Notes: generated from the letters alone by a model not told the origin. Shown: positions 8,558 to 17,862, counted from the first letter of the stretch. The stretch: 64,000 bases of DNA from Actinomadura viridilutea (GCA_003001795.1 PVNI01000012.1:62001-126000), one strand, 5' to 3'. A program made the numbers and translations.

Positions 8558-9070
8558 CTAGCGGGTGCACCTGTTGATCGTGACGACCCTGCTCTTGACG
8601 GTGCCGGCCGCCGCCGGGGGCCGGTAGCCGGGCGGGAACACCACCTGGGCCCACGCCTGGCCCTGGTACCGCTGCCGCTTGACGCACCGCCGCGCGGCGT
8701 TGTACGAGATCCAGTTCTTGCCGGAGTTCGACTTCCAGCCGGTGGTCTTGTACGGCTGCCCGTTCTTGTAGAGGCGCACCTTGATGCGCAGACGGGCGAC
8801 CCTCTTGGTGCACTTGACGTCGGCGGTGACGTTGACGCGGTGCTTGTCCGCGGCGTGCGCGTGGTGGGAGTAGTGCGGCTGGTGCACCCGCAGCGTGCAT
8901 CTGATCACGTCCGCGGCGGCGGCGGTCGGGGAGACGCCGCCGCGGGTGGCCGTGAGGACCGCGTCGTCGCCGCCGGCCGCGGCCGGCGTGGCGGACGCGA
9001 ACAGCAGGGCGCCGGCGACGGCGCCCGTGGCGGCGAGCGCCGTGCCGCGTCGGATGAGCGTGGCTGCCAT
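8558..9070 (-). CDS. Small secreted protein, function unknown
   Basis: 170 residues from the ATG at 9070, which follows GGAGG on the minus strand. The N-terminus MAATLIRRGTALAATG...ATPAAAGG is a Sec signal peptide with an AAA cleavage region. The mature protein of about 135 residues is basic, has four cysteines (IRCTLRV, VKCTKRV, RRCVKR and the terminal NRCTR) that could form two disulfides, and alternates beta-type segments (RVARLRIKVRLYKNGQPYKTT). Probably a small extracellular beta-sandwich. It is transcribed alone and convergent with the upstream gene pair. Confidence 0.75.
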   Translation of the reverse strand: MAATLIRRGTALAATGAVAGALLFASATPAAAGGDDAVLTATRGGVSPTAAAADVIRCTLRVHQPHYSHHAHAADKHRVNVTADVKCTKRVARLRIKVRLYKNGQPYKTTGWKSNSGKNWISYNAARRCVKRQRYQGQAWAQVVFPPGYRPPAAAGTVKSRVVTINRCTR

Positions 9071-9318
9071 ACGACCCTCCTCGGGAAAGCGACAGAACCG
9101 GCCGCCCCGGTGAAGGGGACCGGCCGCACCCACGCTCGCCGCGGGCCCGCGCCGCCGACAAGGGCGTCGGCCGTACGGGCTCGTTCGACCTCGTTCGACA
9201 ACGTTCGCCGCAGGTCAGGGAACCAGACGGTGGCGCGACCCGCACCGACGAGACCGCCGCCGTGTGCCGGCGGCGTTGAGCATCGGCGCCGCCCAGGCGC
9301 CCGCGCGCGATGAGAAAG

Positions 9319-9335
9319 GGCGGACGGCGTCCGCC
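9319..9335 (-). terminator. Terminator of the cvn operon
   Basis: GGCGGAC-GGC-GTCCGCC forms a 7-bp stem, and on the minus strand it is followed by the pyrimidine run CCCTTTCTC. It is 30 bases after the cvnD stop, the place expected for the end of the conservon transcript. Confidence 0.5.
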
Positions 9336-9365
9336 GCCCGCCCCCTCGCGGAAACCGCCGCGACG

Positions 9366-9992
9366 TCAGGCCTGGTGCGCCTCGGCGGTGAGGGCGGCGG
9401 GTTCGCCGACGCCGCGGACCTTCATCGCGTGCAGCACCAGGTTGATCAGAACACGCTTGCACGAGTCGAGCTTGCGGGCGTCGCACAGCATCACCGGGAC
9501 GTCCGGGCCCAGGTTCAGCGCCATCTCGATCTCTTCGAGGTCGTACTGGCGGGCGCCTTCGAAGCAGTTCACCGCCACCACGAACGGGGTGCCGCGGCGC
9601 TCGAAGTAGTCGACCGACGGGAAGCAGTCCTTCAACCGGCGGGTGTCGGCGAGCACCACCGCGCCCAGCGCGCCGTACGCCACCTCGTCCCACATGAACC
9701 AGAAGCGCTCCTGGCCGGGCGTGCCGAACAGGTACAGCACGTACTCGTCGCGCATGGTGATGCGGCCGAAGTCCATCGCGACGGTGGTGGTGGCCTTGCG
9801 CTCCACGCCGGACACGTCGTCGACGCCCACGCTCTGGTCGGTGAGCAGCTCCTCGGTGCGCAGCGGCTGCGTCTCCGACACCGTGCCGACCATGGTGGTC
9901 TTGCCGACGCCGAACCCGCCCGCAATCACGATCTTGACCGCGGTGGGCAGCCTGCGGCCGTCCAGCGCGCGCCTAGAGGGCTCGGAGACCAT
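9366..9992 (-). CDS. cvnD: CvnD-like small GTPase (conservon ATP/GTP-binding protein)
   Basis: 208 residues. The P-loop GGFGVGKTT is near residues 25-33, and the DxxG-type and base-recognition regions (LFGTPGQERF and VAVNCFEG, an NxxD-like variant) are seen, placing it in the Ras-like family found as the last gene of actinomycete conservons. Conservon proteins form a membrane-associated complex resembling a G-protein-coupled receptor system, with CvnD as the switch. Its start lies 20 bases inside cvnC. The operon order here is cvnA, cvnB, cvnC, cvnD. Confidence 0.95.
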   Translation of the reverse strand: MVSEPSRRALDGRRLPTAVKIVIAGGFGVGKTTMVGTVSETQPLRTEELLTDQSVGVDDVSGVERKATTTVAMDFGRITMRDEYVLYLFGTPGQERFWFMWDEVAYGALGAVVLADTRRLKDCFPSVDYFERRGTPFVVAVNCFEGARQYDLEEIEMALNLGPDVPVMLCDARKLDSCKRVLINLVLHAMKVRGVGEPAALTAEAHQA

Positions 9993-10386
9993 CGATCACC
10001 GCCTTGTAGAGCCTGATGTCGTGCATGTCCGCCTCCGGCTGCGGTTCCTGCATGGTGATCAGCCCCTTGTCGAGCAGATCGCCCAGCAGCACCCGGACGG
10101 TGGCGACGGGAAGGTCGAGATGACCGGTCAGCTCGGCGACCGACATCACCTGCTGGCACAGCCGCATGATGGCCAGATGCTCCGGGCCGAGCCCGATCTC
10201 GCCCTCGGGCTCCGGGCCGATGGCCACCACCAGCGTGATCAGGTCGAAGTCGCCGCGGGTCGGCTCCAGCCGACCGCTGGTCATCACGTACGGCCGCACC
10301 ATCGGACCGGCCTGGTCGTCCAGCCACCGCTCGCCGTGCGGCTCCTGCGGCTCCTGCGACAGGGCGTCGTCTTCTGGAGGAATCAT
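9973..10386 (-). CDS. cvnC: CvnC-like DUF742 protein
   Basis: 137 residues from the ATG at 10386 (MIPPEDDALSQ). DUF742 features include the segment VRPYVMTSGRLEPTRGDFDLITLV, then a winged-helix-like stretch VMSVAELTGHLDLPVATVRVLLGDLLDKGLI. The start overlaps the cvnB stop by four bases and the end overlaps cvnD. In conservons this protein bridges CvnA/CvnB and the GTPase. The winged-helix-like half may mediate protein or DNA contacts. Confidence 0.95.
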   Translation of the reverse strand: MIPPEDDALSQEPQEPHGERWLDDQAGPMVRPYVMTSGRLEPTRGDFDLITLVVAIGPEPEGEIGLGPEHLAIMRLCQQVMSVAELTGHLDLPVATVRVLLGDLLDKGLITMQEPQPEADMHDIRLYKAVIDGLRAL

Positions 10387-10808
10387 CGCTCGACCCGGTC
10401 CTCGGCGCCCGGTACTCGGGCGGGTGAGGTCAGATGGTGGCCCATGCTGGCGACCAGCATGGCCATCTCGTAAGCGATCAGCCCCACGTCGGCCTCCTCG
10501 TCGGCGAGCACGGCCAGGCAGGCCCCCTTGCCGGCCACCGTGACCAGCAGGAACGCCGACTGCATCTCGATGATGGACTGCCGCACGGGACCGCCGCCGA
10601 ACCTGGCGCCGGCGCCCTTGGCCAGGCTCTGGATGCCCGAGGCCACGGCGGCCAGGTGCTCTCCGTCGTCCTGGCTCATGCCCTGCGAGGCCGCCATCAG
10701 CAGGCCGTCGGCGGACAGCACGACCGCGCTCTGGGCGTGCGGCACCCGCTTCACCAGATCGTCCAGCAACCAGCCTAGGTCGGCCGACGAACCGGACTTC
10801 TGCATCAC
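10383..10808 (-). CDS. cvnB: CvnB-like roadblock/LC7 domain protein
   Basis: Roadblock/LC7 protein of about 140 residues beginning QKSGSSADLGWLLDDLVKRVPHAQ, typical of conservon B subunits that modulate the partner GTPase. Two starts are possible: GTG at 10808 and ATG at 10805. The ATG overlaps the cvnA TGA as TGATG and is the likelier coupled start, giving 140 residues. The core contains the family pattern SAVVLSADGLLMAASQG and a C-terminal helix. Confidence 0.94.
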   Translation of the reverse strand: MMQKSGSSADLGWLLDDLVKRVPHAQSAVVLSADGLLMAASQGMSQDDGEHLAAVASGIQSLAKGAGARFGGGPVRQSIIEMQSAFLLVTVAGKGACLAVLADEEADVGLIAYEMAMLVASMGHHLTSPARVPGAEDRVER

Positions 10809-13339
10809 TGATCGTCCTCGCCTTCTGCTGTTCGCGTGCCCAGCGCCCTGGCCGCCTCGTCACGCCCGCGGCGGGTGCCCCTCTGATACGAGCCCATGAT
10901 CCGCAGCACCTCTTCCGGCGAACGGCCCGGATCCTCCGGCTCCTCGTCCGCCGCGTCCTCCGGGGCCGGCTCCTCCCGCAGCGGGGGCGCGAGGTTGGCC
11001 TGGGGGACGCGGACGGGCAGACCGGACGGGGTGCTGGCGTTCTCGGGCACGGGTCGCTGGTCCTCCGGCGGTGTGGGATCGTCGTCGGCGCGCGCGGCGT
11101 CGTCCGCGGGCGCCTGGTCGTGCGGCGGGCGGGCCGCGGTCGGCTGCCCGCCGCGGCGGTCGTCCGCCGGCTCGTCCGCGTCGCGGCCCTCGGCGCGGTC
11201 GGCGCCGCGCTCGGCGCGCCGCGCGTCGGACGACCCGTCGCCCCCGGCACCGGCGGAGCGGCTCCTGGCGCGCTCCGACCCGGGGGAGGGGACGGCGACG
11301 AGAGAGCGCTGCCCCGCGCCGCGCTCCGCGGTGGACGTCGGCGACGCCGCGCCCACGGCCGCGGGCTGCCGCACGGTCAGACCGTTCTCGGTGGTCCGCT
11401 CGGCCACGACCTGCGGCCCGGTGCCGCCGCGCCGCGCCGTCGGCTCGACCACCAGCTCGCGCGGGATGACGACGACGGCGGTGGTGCCGCCGTAGGCCGA
11501 GCGCTTGAGCGACACCTGCACCCCGTACCGCTCGGCCAGCTTGCCGACCACGAACAGACCCAGCTGCACCGAGCTCTGCATGTTGAACTCGGGCGGGTGG
11601 GCGATCCGCTCGTTGATCTCGGCGAGCTTCTCGTCGGTCATGCCCAGGCCGCGGTCCTCGATGTCGATGGCGAAGCCGCTGGCCACCATGTGCCCGCCGA
11701 CCTGCACCACGGTGTCCGGCGGGGAGAACGACACGGCGTTCTCGATCAGCTCGGCCAGCAGGTGGGTGATGTCGCCGACCGCGCGCCCGGTCAGCTCGAC
11801 CGGACCGAACGGCAGCACCTGGACGCGGGTGTAGTCCTCCACCTCGCCGACCGCGGCGCGGACGACGTCCACCATCGGCACCGAGCGCCGCCAGCCGCGC
11901 GCCGGGATCGCGCCCGACAACACGATCAGGTTCTCGGCGTTGCGCCGCATTCGGGTCGCCAGGTGGTCGAGGCGGAACAGCTCCTGCAGGTCCTTGGGGT
12001 CGATGTCGCGGCGCCGCTCCATCTGGTCCAGCAGGCTCAGCTGACGGTGCACCAGCGTCTGCGTGCGGCGGGCCAGGCTGAGCAGAACGTCCCGGATGCC
12101 GCGGCGCAGTTCGGCCTGCTCGACCGCGGTGCGGATCGCGGTCTCGCGCACCGCGTTGAAGGCGCGTCCCACCTGCCCGATCTCGTCGGTGCCGAACGCC
12201 AGCGGCGGCGCCTCGGCGGCGACGTCGACCTTCTCGCCGTGCTCCAGCCGCTGCACCACGCCGGGCAGCCGCTCCTCGGCCAGTTCCTGCGCCGCGTTGC
12301 GCAGCTTCTCCAGCTGCCGCACCAGCGCCCGGGCGGTGGTGATCGACACGATGATGGACGCGATGACCGCGATCATCCCCAGACCGCCGGCGAGCACCAG
12401 CCGGAGGATCACGCCGACGGCGATGGGCGCGGAGCGCTTGACCAGCCGGTCACCGGTGGCCTGGATCCGCTGGCGCATCTCGGCCACGGCGGGCTCGGCC
12501 ACGGCGCTCCACTCCTGCGCGCTGAGCGGCAGCCGGTTCGCGGCCCGGCTCTGCCGGGCGGGCGGCCGGTACTGCATGACCCTGTCCTCCAGGGCGCGCA
12601 CCTGGGCGAGCCTGGCGCTCTTGGTCATGCCGTCGTAGAGGACGTGGTCCGAATGCTGCAATTCGGTGAGCGCCCGCGCGGTGTTCAGCCGGCGGGCGCC
12701 GACGAGCTGGGTGAACTGCGTGTGCTCGGCGGCGGTGAGCCGGCCGCTGGTGAGCGCGCCGACCAGCAAAGCGTCTTCCTGGGACAGCAGTTCCCACTGC
12801 CGGTTCAACTGCAGCAGCGCCCGGGTGTCCTTGGCGATTTGTTCGTCGTCCAGCGCGGAAATCTCGTCGTACGCGCGGAAAACCGATTCCACGGCCTCGC
12901 TGTAGAACGACACCACCTGGGGGCGGCCGATCGTCCTGGCGTCGATCTGGCGCCGGGTGCCGTCCAGCCGGTCCAGCTGGGCGAGCATCTCGTTCACGCG
13001 GCGCATGAGGACGTCGTCCGCCGCCATCTCCAGGCTGCGGCTGCGCGCCAGCCGCCGGACCGTCGCCCGCTCCTTGTCGGTCCGGGCCCGCTGCGCGTCC
13101 AGCGCCTGCCGCTGCGCGGTGCCGGGCGAGGCGAGGTAGACGGTGCTGAGCCGTCGCTCGCGCTGGAGTTCGACGAGGAGCGGGTCGGTGGGGGTTGCGA
13201 GCTGGCTGTCGTAGGTGGTGACCCAGAGCAGGTTGATCCCTTCCCGGAGGGTCACCCAGGCGGCGAAAGCCCACAACGCGGCCAGTGACACGAGCATGGC
13301 CGTGACCTTGGTCCGCAGTCTTGAGTTGCGGAAGCGCAT
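10805..13339 (-). CDS. cvnA: CvnA-like membrane sensor histidine-kinase-type protein
   Basis: 844 residues. There is a transmembrane helix near residues 12-30, a long extracytoplasmic helical region of nitrate/sulfonate-sensing type (to about residue 300), a second membrane helix (about 305-330), HAMP, a helical dimerisation segment (RRDIDPKDLQELFRLDHLATRMRRNAENLIVLSG) and an ATPase domain with ELIENAVSFSPPDT (N box) and DRGLGM (G box). The last 200 residues are disordered and Pro/Asp/Arg-rich. Family knowledge: CvnA resembles a sensor kinase without a partner response regulator. It is the first gene of the conservon and starts 216 bases downstream of the terpenoid operon on the same strand. 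Confidence 0.95.
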   Translation of the reverse strand: MRFRNSRLRTKVTAMLVSLAALWAFAAWVTLREGINLLWVTTYDSQLATPTDPLLVELQRERRLSTVYLASPGTAQRQALDAQRARTDKERATVRRLARSRSLEMAADDVLMRRVNEMLAQLDRLDGTRRQIDARTIGRPQVVSFYSEAVESVFRAYDEISALDDEQIAKDTRALLQLNRQWELLSQEDALLVGALTSGRLTAAEHTQFTQLVGARRLNTARALTELQHSDHVLYDGMTKSARLAQVRALEDRVMQYRPPARQSRAANRLPLSAQEWSAVAEPAVAEMRQRIQATGDRLVKRSAPIAVGVILRLVLAGGLGMIAVIASIIVSITTARALVRQLEKLRNAAQELAEERLPGVVQRLEHGEKVDVAAEAPPLAFGTDEIGQVGRAFNAVRETAIRTAVEQAELRRGIRDVLLSLARRTQTLVHRQLSLLDQMERRRDIDPKDLQELFRLDHLATRMRRNAENLIVLSGAIPARGWRRSVPMVDVVRAAVGEVEDYTRVQVLPFGPVELTGRAVGDITHLLAELIENAVSFSPPDTVVQVGGHMVASGFAIDIEDRGLGMTDEKLAEINERIAHPPEFNMQSSVQLGLFVVGKLAERYGVQVSLKRSAYGGTTAVVVIPRELVVEPTARRGGTGPQVVAERTTENGLTVRQPAAVGAASPTSTAERGAGQRSLVAVPSPGSERARSRSAGAGGDGSSDARRAERGADRAEGRDADEPADDRRGGQPTAARPPHDQAPADDAARADDDPTPPEDQRPVPENASTPSGLPVRVPQANLAPPLREEPAPEDAADEEPEDPGRSPEEVLRIMGSYQRGTRRGRDEAARALGTRTAEGEDDQ

Positions 13340-13554
13340 TTACAACCGACCCAACAATAGGTAAGGGAGTGCCCGCGAACTGCGGCGCGCTGATTTGCGG
13401 TCGCGAAACACTTGACAGTAACGCGCGGAGAGGTGCCGGAGTGCGCCGTTCCGCACCGCCATGCACCTTAGCAACGCGGGGAAACCCGCTCAAGGCGGAT
13501 CGGTGAAGTCGGTGGACGTTAGCAGCTATCTTCGCGCTATAGGTGTGTTGTATT

Positions 13555-15300
13555 TCACCTTCTCGAAATGAGCTGCGCGCGTTCGGCCAGGTAGAGGGCC
13601 GACAGCACCGCGGCCTGGATGATCGCGCCCGGGGCGTACAGATCCTTGTCATGCCACAGGGGCGGGTCCGCCGCCGCCTCGGCGGGCGTGCGCCCGGCGT
13701 AGCGCGACAGGAAGCGCGCCCCGCGTGCCGCGACGGTCCCGGACGGACCCTCCGCGGCCCCGGTGAGGAGCAGGACCAGCAGGGCGTACGCGGTCTCCTC
13801 GGCGGTGCCGTCCCACCATCCCCACGAGCCGTCGGGGCGCTGGGTGCGGGCCACCCAGTCCACGGCGCGCCCCACCGCCGTGGCGGCTTCGGGGCCGCCG
13901 AAGCGGTTCAGCGCCAACGCGCAGCAGGCGGTCGCGTAGTACGGGGAGGCGTGCCAGCGATCGCGCCAGCTTCCGTCCTCCTCCTGGCGTTCGCACAACC
14001 AGTCCGCCACCTTGGCGACGGCGGCCGCGTAACGGGCGTCGCCGTCCGCGGGGACGTCGGAGGCTGCGGGCGTCTCTCCGTCGGGGGACGCCGAATGCCG
14101 GGCGAGGTGCCGGCACCAGTGTCCGAACGCCTCCAGGACATGGGCGTTGGTGGTGACTGATTTGCCGTCTTCACCCTGCCATGTACAAAAGTGCGTCTCG
14201 GTCTCGTACGCCCACAACGCGTCGGGAGGCTGCGGAGCGCCCAGCAGCGACAGCGAGGTCAGCACCGCGCCGGTGGTGTCGGCGTCGGCGGGCAGCCCCG
14301 GCGTCGTGACCGCGCCGCGCGGGCCGACGCTCTGCGCGAGCTCCTTCGCCATGGACTCCGGGACGGCGACGGGCACACCGCACCGCAGCAGCCACGACAG
14401 GACCCAGGACCGTTCCATCACCGTGATCGGCGTCGCGCACGGCATGAGCCGGTCATGCCGCCGCACCGCCGTCTCCAGATAGCGGCGCGCCGGATCGTCG
14501 TCCGCGGGCTCGTGTCGGCCGAGCCAGGCGGCGGTGGCCGCCGGTGCCGCGCCGATCGCTCCCGTCTCGGGCACCGGGCCGACGGCGCGGGCGCGGACCG
14601 CGTCGTCGCCGGCCACCTCCAGCGCATGCCACAGCTTCTCCGGCAGCGGCGTCCCCTTGCGCAGCGCCGCGGAGAGCAGGGTGAGCCGCCGCGTCCCCAT
14701 GTCGGGCGGGAGGGGCAGCCGGCGGTCCGCCCAGTGCTCCAGGCCCGGCACCGGCTCCCGCGACAGCGTCTCCAGATGGCGGTTGATCGACGCGATGAGG
14801 CTCGGGGTGATGAGCTCGATCGCCGGCATGTCGGGCAGATCCGTCAGCTCTCCGTCCAGCCATCCGGAGAGGGCGCGCAGCCCCCGGTCCGCAGCGGCGG
14901 CGAGGCGCGCCGACGGCACGTCCCGGGCGGCGCGGCGACCGTGCTCTCCGCACAGCGCCGACAGCAGCGCCTCGGTCGCGCTCAACGTCGGCACCAGCGC
15001 GTAGCCGGGACGCGAGGGCCCCCACGCGCCGTCGTCGCGTTGCGTGCCGAGCAGGTGGGCGAGCCGATCGGTGTGCCCGGTCAGCCATGGGGCGAGCGAC
15101 GCCACCCGCCCCGTCTCGTACACCGAAGGAGAAACGTGTCCCCATGGACGCTCCTCCATGTCGGCGATGAGGGCGGCGGCCTGCGCGGTCAGGTCGGCGC
15201 CCGCCGGAGGGGCGGGGCCGTCGGCCGGGTCGACGGGCTCGGCCGGAGGGCGTTCCGCGATGTCACGGGCTTGACGTAGGACGGGGTCGTCGATGGTCAC
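13555..15300 (-). CDS. Class II terpene (diterpene-type) cyclase
   Basis: 581 residues with the beta/gamma-domain alpha-barrel pattern of class II diterpene cyclases (repeats such as HLLGTQRDDGAWG, CERQEEDGSW, ARTQRPDGSWGWWDGTAEETAYALL). The motif DADTTG, in LPADADTTGAVLTSLSLLG, sits where the acid motif DxDD is expected; the DxDTT form is a variant I recall in some bacterial diphosphate cyclases. Such enzymes protonate GGPP and cyclise it while keeping the diphosphate. The GTG start overlaps the class I synthase stop (GTGA), so the two cyclases are co-translated. It is the last gene of the P450, class I, class II operon. The product is unknown. A squalene-hopene-type cyclase is unlikely, as the protein is shorter. 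Confidence 0.88.
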   Translation of the reverse strand: MTIDDPVLRQARDIAERPPAEPVDPADGPAPPAGADLTAQAAALIADMEERPWGHVSPSVYETGRVASLAPWLTGHTDRLAHLLGTQRDDGAWGPSRPGYALVPTLSATEALLSALCGEHGRRAARDVPSARLAAAADRGLRALSGWLDGELTDLPDMPAIELITPSLIASINRHLETLSREPVPGLEHWADRRLPLPPDMGTRRLTLLSAALRKGTPLPEKLWHALEVAGDDAVRARAVGPVPETGAIGAAPAATAAWLGRHEPADDDPARRYLETAVRRHDRLMPCATPITVMERSWVLSWLLRCGVPVAVPESMAKELAQSVGPRGAVTTPGLPADADTTGAVLTSLSLLGAPQPPDALWAYETETHFCTWQGEDGKSVTTNAHVLEAFGHWCRHLARHSASPDGETPAASDVPADGDARYAAAVAKVADWLCERQEEDGSWRDRWHASPYYATACCALALNRFGGPEAATAVGRAVDWVARTQRPDGSWGWWDGTAEETAYALLVLLLTGAAEGPSGTVAARGARFLSRYAGRTPAEAAADPPLWHDKDLYAPGAIIQAAVLSALYLAERAQLISRR

Positions 15301-16238
15301 AGCTCACCCCAGTAGTCGGTCCCTCCGTAGAACCCGAGGCTGTAGCCGATCTGCCGTTCCAGATAGCGGACCTCGCGGGGGCACGCCTCCCGCAGCGGAG
15401 CCAGGAGCCTCCGCGAGCGGTCGATGCGCTCGCCGATCTCGCGGGTCACCGTCGACCGCTCCACGCCGGGCAGCAGCAGGGCGTTCAGGTCGCCCCAGTT
15501 CACGTCCCGGTGGTAGGTGGCGAGGTCGTTGAGCAGCCGCAGCACGCGCTGCACCTCGTCGCTGGCCTCCCGCAGCGCGTCCAGGCGGTCGAACGCGGCG
15601 GCGTCGCCGGTGACGATCCAGTGCGACACGTTGACCAGCGACGAGCCGAAGTTGTCGGCGTTGTCGAGGTACTCCTGGAAGGACGGCCGCGCCGCCCCGT
15701 GCTTCCACTCCCATTCGCGGGCCATGGCCCGCAGCATCCGGGCCAGCTCGTCCCGCCAGACCGGCCGCAGCCGCTCGAACGCGGGCGCCGCGGCCAGCCG
15801 GTCGCGCAGGTCGGCGAGGAAGCGGGTGAGCGGCGTGGCGTCGTCGTCCGTGCCGTCGGCCGCCGCCAGGCACTCCGCGACGATCCTGTCGACCGTGGCC
15901 CGCTCCTCGGCGAGATAGTCGATCTGCCAGTCCAGGGCGAAGATCCACAGGGAGGTGCGGGCGGCGACGGCCACGTCGTCCGCGCGGTCGTCGGGGGAGC
16001 CGAACGCGTTGGCCAGCGCCACGGCGCCGAACAGCGTGGCGTCGAACGGCCGGCCGGTGAACAGCTCGGGATACGCCTCGGCCGCCTGCTGCAGGTCGCG
16101 TTGGACCTCGGCGGACAGCGCGCAGATCCGTCCGTGCTCGGCCGCCTGCGCGAGCGCGTCGCCCTCCGCGGCGCCGCGGGGGAGCGACGGCGAGGCGGCC
16201 GAGTCGGTTGCCGAGTCGGTTGCCGCGGCGGTCGTCAT
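15297..16238 (-). CDS. Class I terpene synthase (diterpene-type)
   Basis: 313 residues starting MTTAAATDS at 16238. Metal-binding motifs are visible: an Asp pair in LDWQIDYLAEE (DxxxD spacing, a variant of DDxxD) and a canonical NSE-type motif NDLATYHRD followed by VNWGDLNALL. The conserved C-terminal region ends in GFYGGTDYWGEL. Class I synthases ionise the prenyl diphosphate; here the neighbour class II cyclase would supply the bicyclic diphosphate. The start overlaps the P450 stop and the stop overlaps the class II start, so stoichiometric production is likely. A sesquiterpene synthase is less likely given the class II partner. Confidence 0.88.
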   Translation of the reverse strand: MTTAAATDSATDSAASPSLPRGAAEGDALAQAAEHGRICALSAEVQRDLQQAAEAYPELFTGRPFDATLFGAVALANAFGSPDDRADDVAVAARTSLWIFALDWQIDYLAEERATVDRIVAECLAAADGTDDDATPLTRFLADLRDRLAAAPAFERLRPVWRDELARMLRAMAREWEWKHGAARPSFQEYLDNADNFGSSLVNVSHWIVTGDAAAFDRLDALREASDEVQRVLRLLNDLATYHRDVNWGDLNALLLPGVERSTVTREIGERIDRSRRLLAPLREACPREVRYLERQIGYSLGFYGGTDYWGEL

Positions 16239-17623
16239 TCGGCGCCGCTCCCGGAGCCGTTCGCGATCGGGGTCAGGCGCATCTCGACCTCCACCTTGGG
16301 GCGCAGCGTGGCGCCGATGCGCGGACGCGCCGGGACCTCGCCGGTGAGCTCGAAGTCGAACCGGGACAGGATGCCGGTCAGGATGAGCTGGGCCTCGGCG
16401 TTGAAGACGTGGCGTCCGATGCACTGGTGGGGCCCGCCGCCGAACGGGTAGTAGGCGTAGCGGTGGTAGGTGCGGGCCCGGTCGGGCCGGAACCGCTCCG
16501 GGTCGAAGTCGTAGGGGCGGTCCCACACCGACTCCAGGTGGTGGGTCAGGTACGGGCTGATGATCACGATGTCGCCCGGCTTGATCTCGACGCCGCCCAG
16601 CGTGGTCGGCTTGGTGGCGATCCGCGAGAACGCCCAGCCCACCGGGTACAGGCGCAGCAGCTCCTGGATGACCTGGGTGACGTACGGCAGCTCGCGCAGG
16701 TGCGCGACGGTCACCCGGTCGCGGCCGACCACGCTTCGGATCTCCTTCTTCAGCCGCGCGGCCACGTCCGGGTGCTCGTGCAGCAGCGGCCACAGCCACG
16801 TCAGCGCGGTGCTCGTGGTCTCCGTGCTGGTGGCGAACATGGCCATCAGGTTGTCGCGCAGCCACTTGGCGGTGGGCTCGGCGCCGTCGGCGGTGCGGGC
16901 GTTGCACAGCGCGGTGAAGATGTCGGTGCCCTCGCCGGGATCGTCGCGGTACCGCTCGACCAGCTCGTAGAGCGTCTCGTCCATGATCCGCTCGCCCTCG
17001 CGGTACGCGCGGTCGCCGGGCAGCGGGATCGCGTCCGGCACGAACGGCAGCAGGAACCGGAAGGCGATCGACGTGGCGACCTGCTCCATCGCGGGGATCA
17101 GCCGGTCCGCCTCCACCGGAGTGATCTTGCCGCCGAACAGGATCTTGATGACCGTCTCGTTGACGATGCGGCTCATCTCCGGCATCACCTGGATGGGCCG
17201 CCCCTCCCGGGCCGGCTCCTCCAGCTTGTCGATGGCGGTGTTGATCGCCTCGGCCATCGCGTCGGTGAGGGTGCGCAGGTGGCGCGTGGAGAACACCGGC
17301 TGGAGCACCCGCTTGCTGTGCTCCCACACGGCGCCCTCGGACATGATGCTGTCCCCGAACAGCTTGGCGAGCGGACGCCAGAACGTCCCCTCGCGGATGA
17401 AGGTCTCCGACTCGCGGCGCAGCACCTGCTGGACGTGGTCCGGATGGGTCACCAGGTAGGGGCGGGACGCGCCGAAGTCGAGCCGTGCGATCTCACCGTT
17501 CGCGGCGCGGCTGATGCGCTCCAGCTCCGCCATGGGGTCGCGCATGAAGCCGCGGATGGTGCGGTAGAGGCGAAAGGTCCTGGCCTTGCGTCGCGTGGAG
17601 GTCGGGTCGACGGCAACGGACAT
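16235..17623 (-). CDS. Cytochrome P450, terpenoid operon
   Basis: 462 residues. Heme-thiolate loop FGGGPHQCIG near the C-terminus, ExxR as ELLRL, PERF-type motif FDPERFRPDR, and the I-helix oxygen-activation region MFATSTETTSTALTW, whose Thr residues fit. No N-terminal membrane anchor, so it is a soluble bacterial enzyme. The fold and HQCIG loop resemble the long bacterial P450s of the CYP3A-like superclan. It is first in an overlapping three-gene operon with two terpene cyclases, so it most probably oxidises their product. The redox partner is not in this window. Start ATG at 17623 with GGGGCAGCC upstream. Confidence 0.94.
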   Translation of the reverse strand: MSVAVDPTSTRRKARTFRLYRTIRGFMRDPMAELERISRAANGEIARLDFGASRPYLVTHPDHVQQVLRRESETFIREGTFWRPLAKLFGDSIMSEGAVWEHSKRVLQPVFSTRHLRTLTDAMAEAINTAIDKLEEPAREGRPIQVMPEMSRIVNETVIKILFGGKITPVEADRLIPAMEQVATSIAFRFLLPFVPDAIPLPGDRAYREGERIMDETLYELVERYRDDPGEGTDIFTALCNARTADGAEPTAKWLRDNLMAMFATSTETTSTALTWLWPLLHEHPDVAARLKKEIRSVVGRDRVTVAHLRELPYVTQVIQELLRLYPVGWAFSRIATKPTTLGGVEIKPGDIVIISPYLTHHLESVWDRPYDFDPERFRPDRARTYHRYAYYPFGGGPHQCIGRHVFNAEAQLILTGILSRFDFELTGEVPARPRIGATLRPKVEVEMRLTPIANGSGSGAE

Positions 17624-17751
17624 ACTCGGCTGCCCCTCTTGCGATATCCGGTTGTCATGTGAGCCGTCCGTGCGGGGTGTGCGACGAACAGGCGTTTTTA
17701 TGGTGCTTGTTGACTTCTGGGCACGTTGTGAGCTATGGGGGGTTTTGCGGC

Positions 17752-17780
17752 AGTATCACATGATCAATTAACGCGATCAA
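17752..17780 (-). promoter_or_regulatory. Candidate promoter of the terpenoid operon
   Basis: On the minus strand TTGATC (17780-17775), a 17-bp spacer and GATACT (17757-17752) resemble -35 and -10 boxes (4 of 6 each). The P450 start lies about 130 bases downstream. TGATC and GATCA (17761-17779) also form an inverted repeat over the -35 box. The whole 17624-18038 gap has no gene and is clearly AT-richer than its neighbours. Confidence 0.45.
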
Positions 17781-17862
17781 GGTGCTGCGGGGTGAAAAAT
17801 GTGTACATCCAGGAGTGATGTTGGTCACTTGCACGGATGTTGTCTATGACGTTAATGATTTC

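Noticed and set aside
13555..15300. Squalene-hopene cyclase
   Set aside because: At 581 residues it is shorter than typical SHC, the acid motif is DADTT in a diterpene-cyclase context, and it is coupled to a class I synthase.
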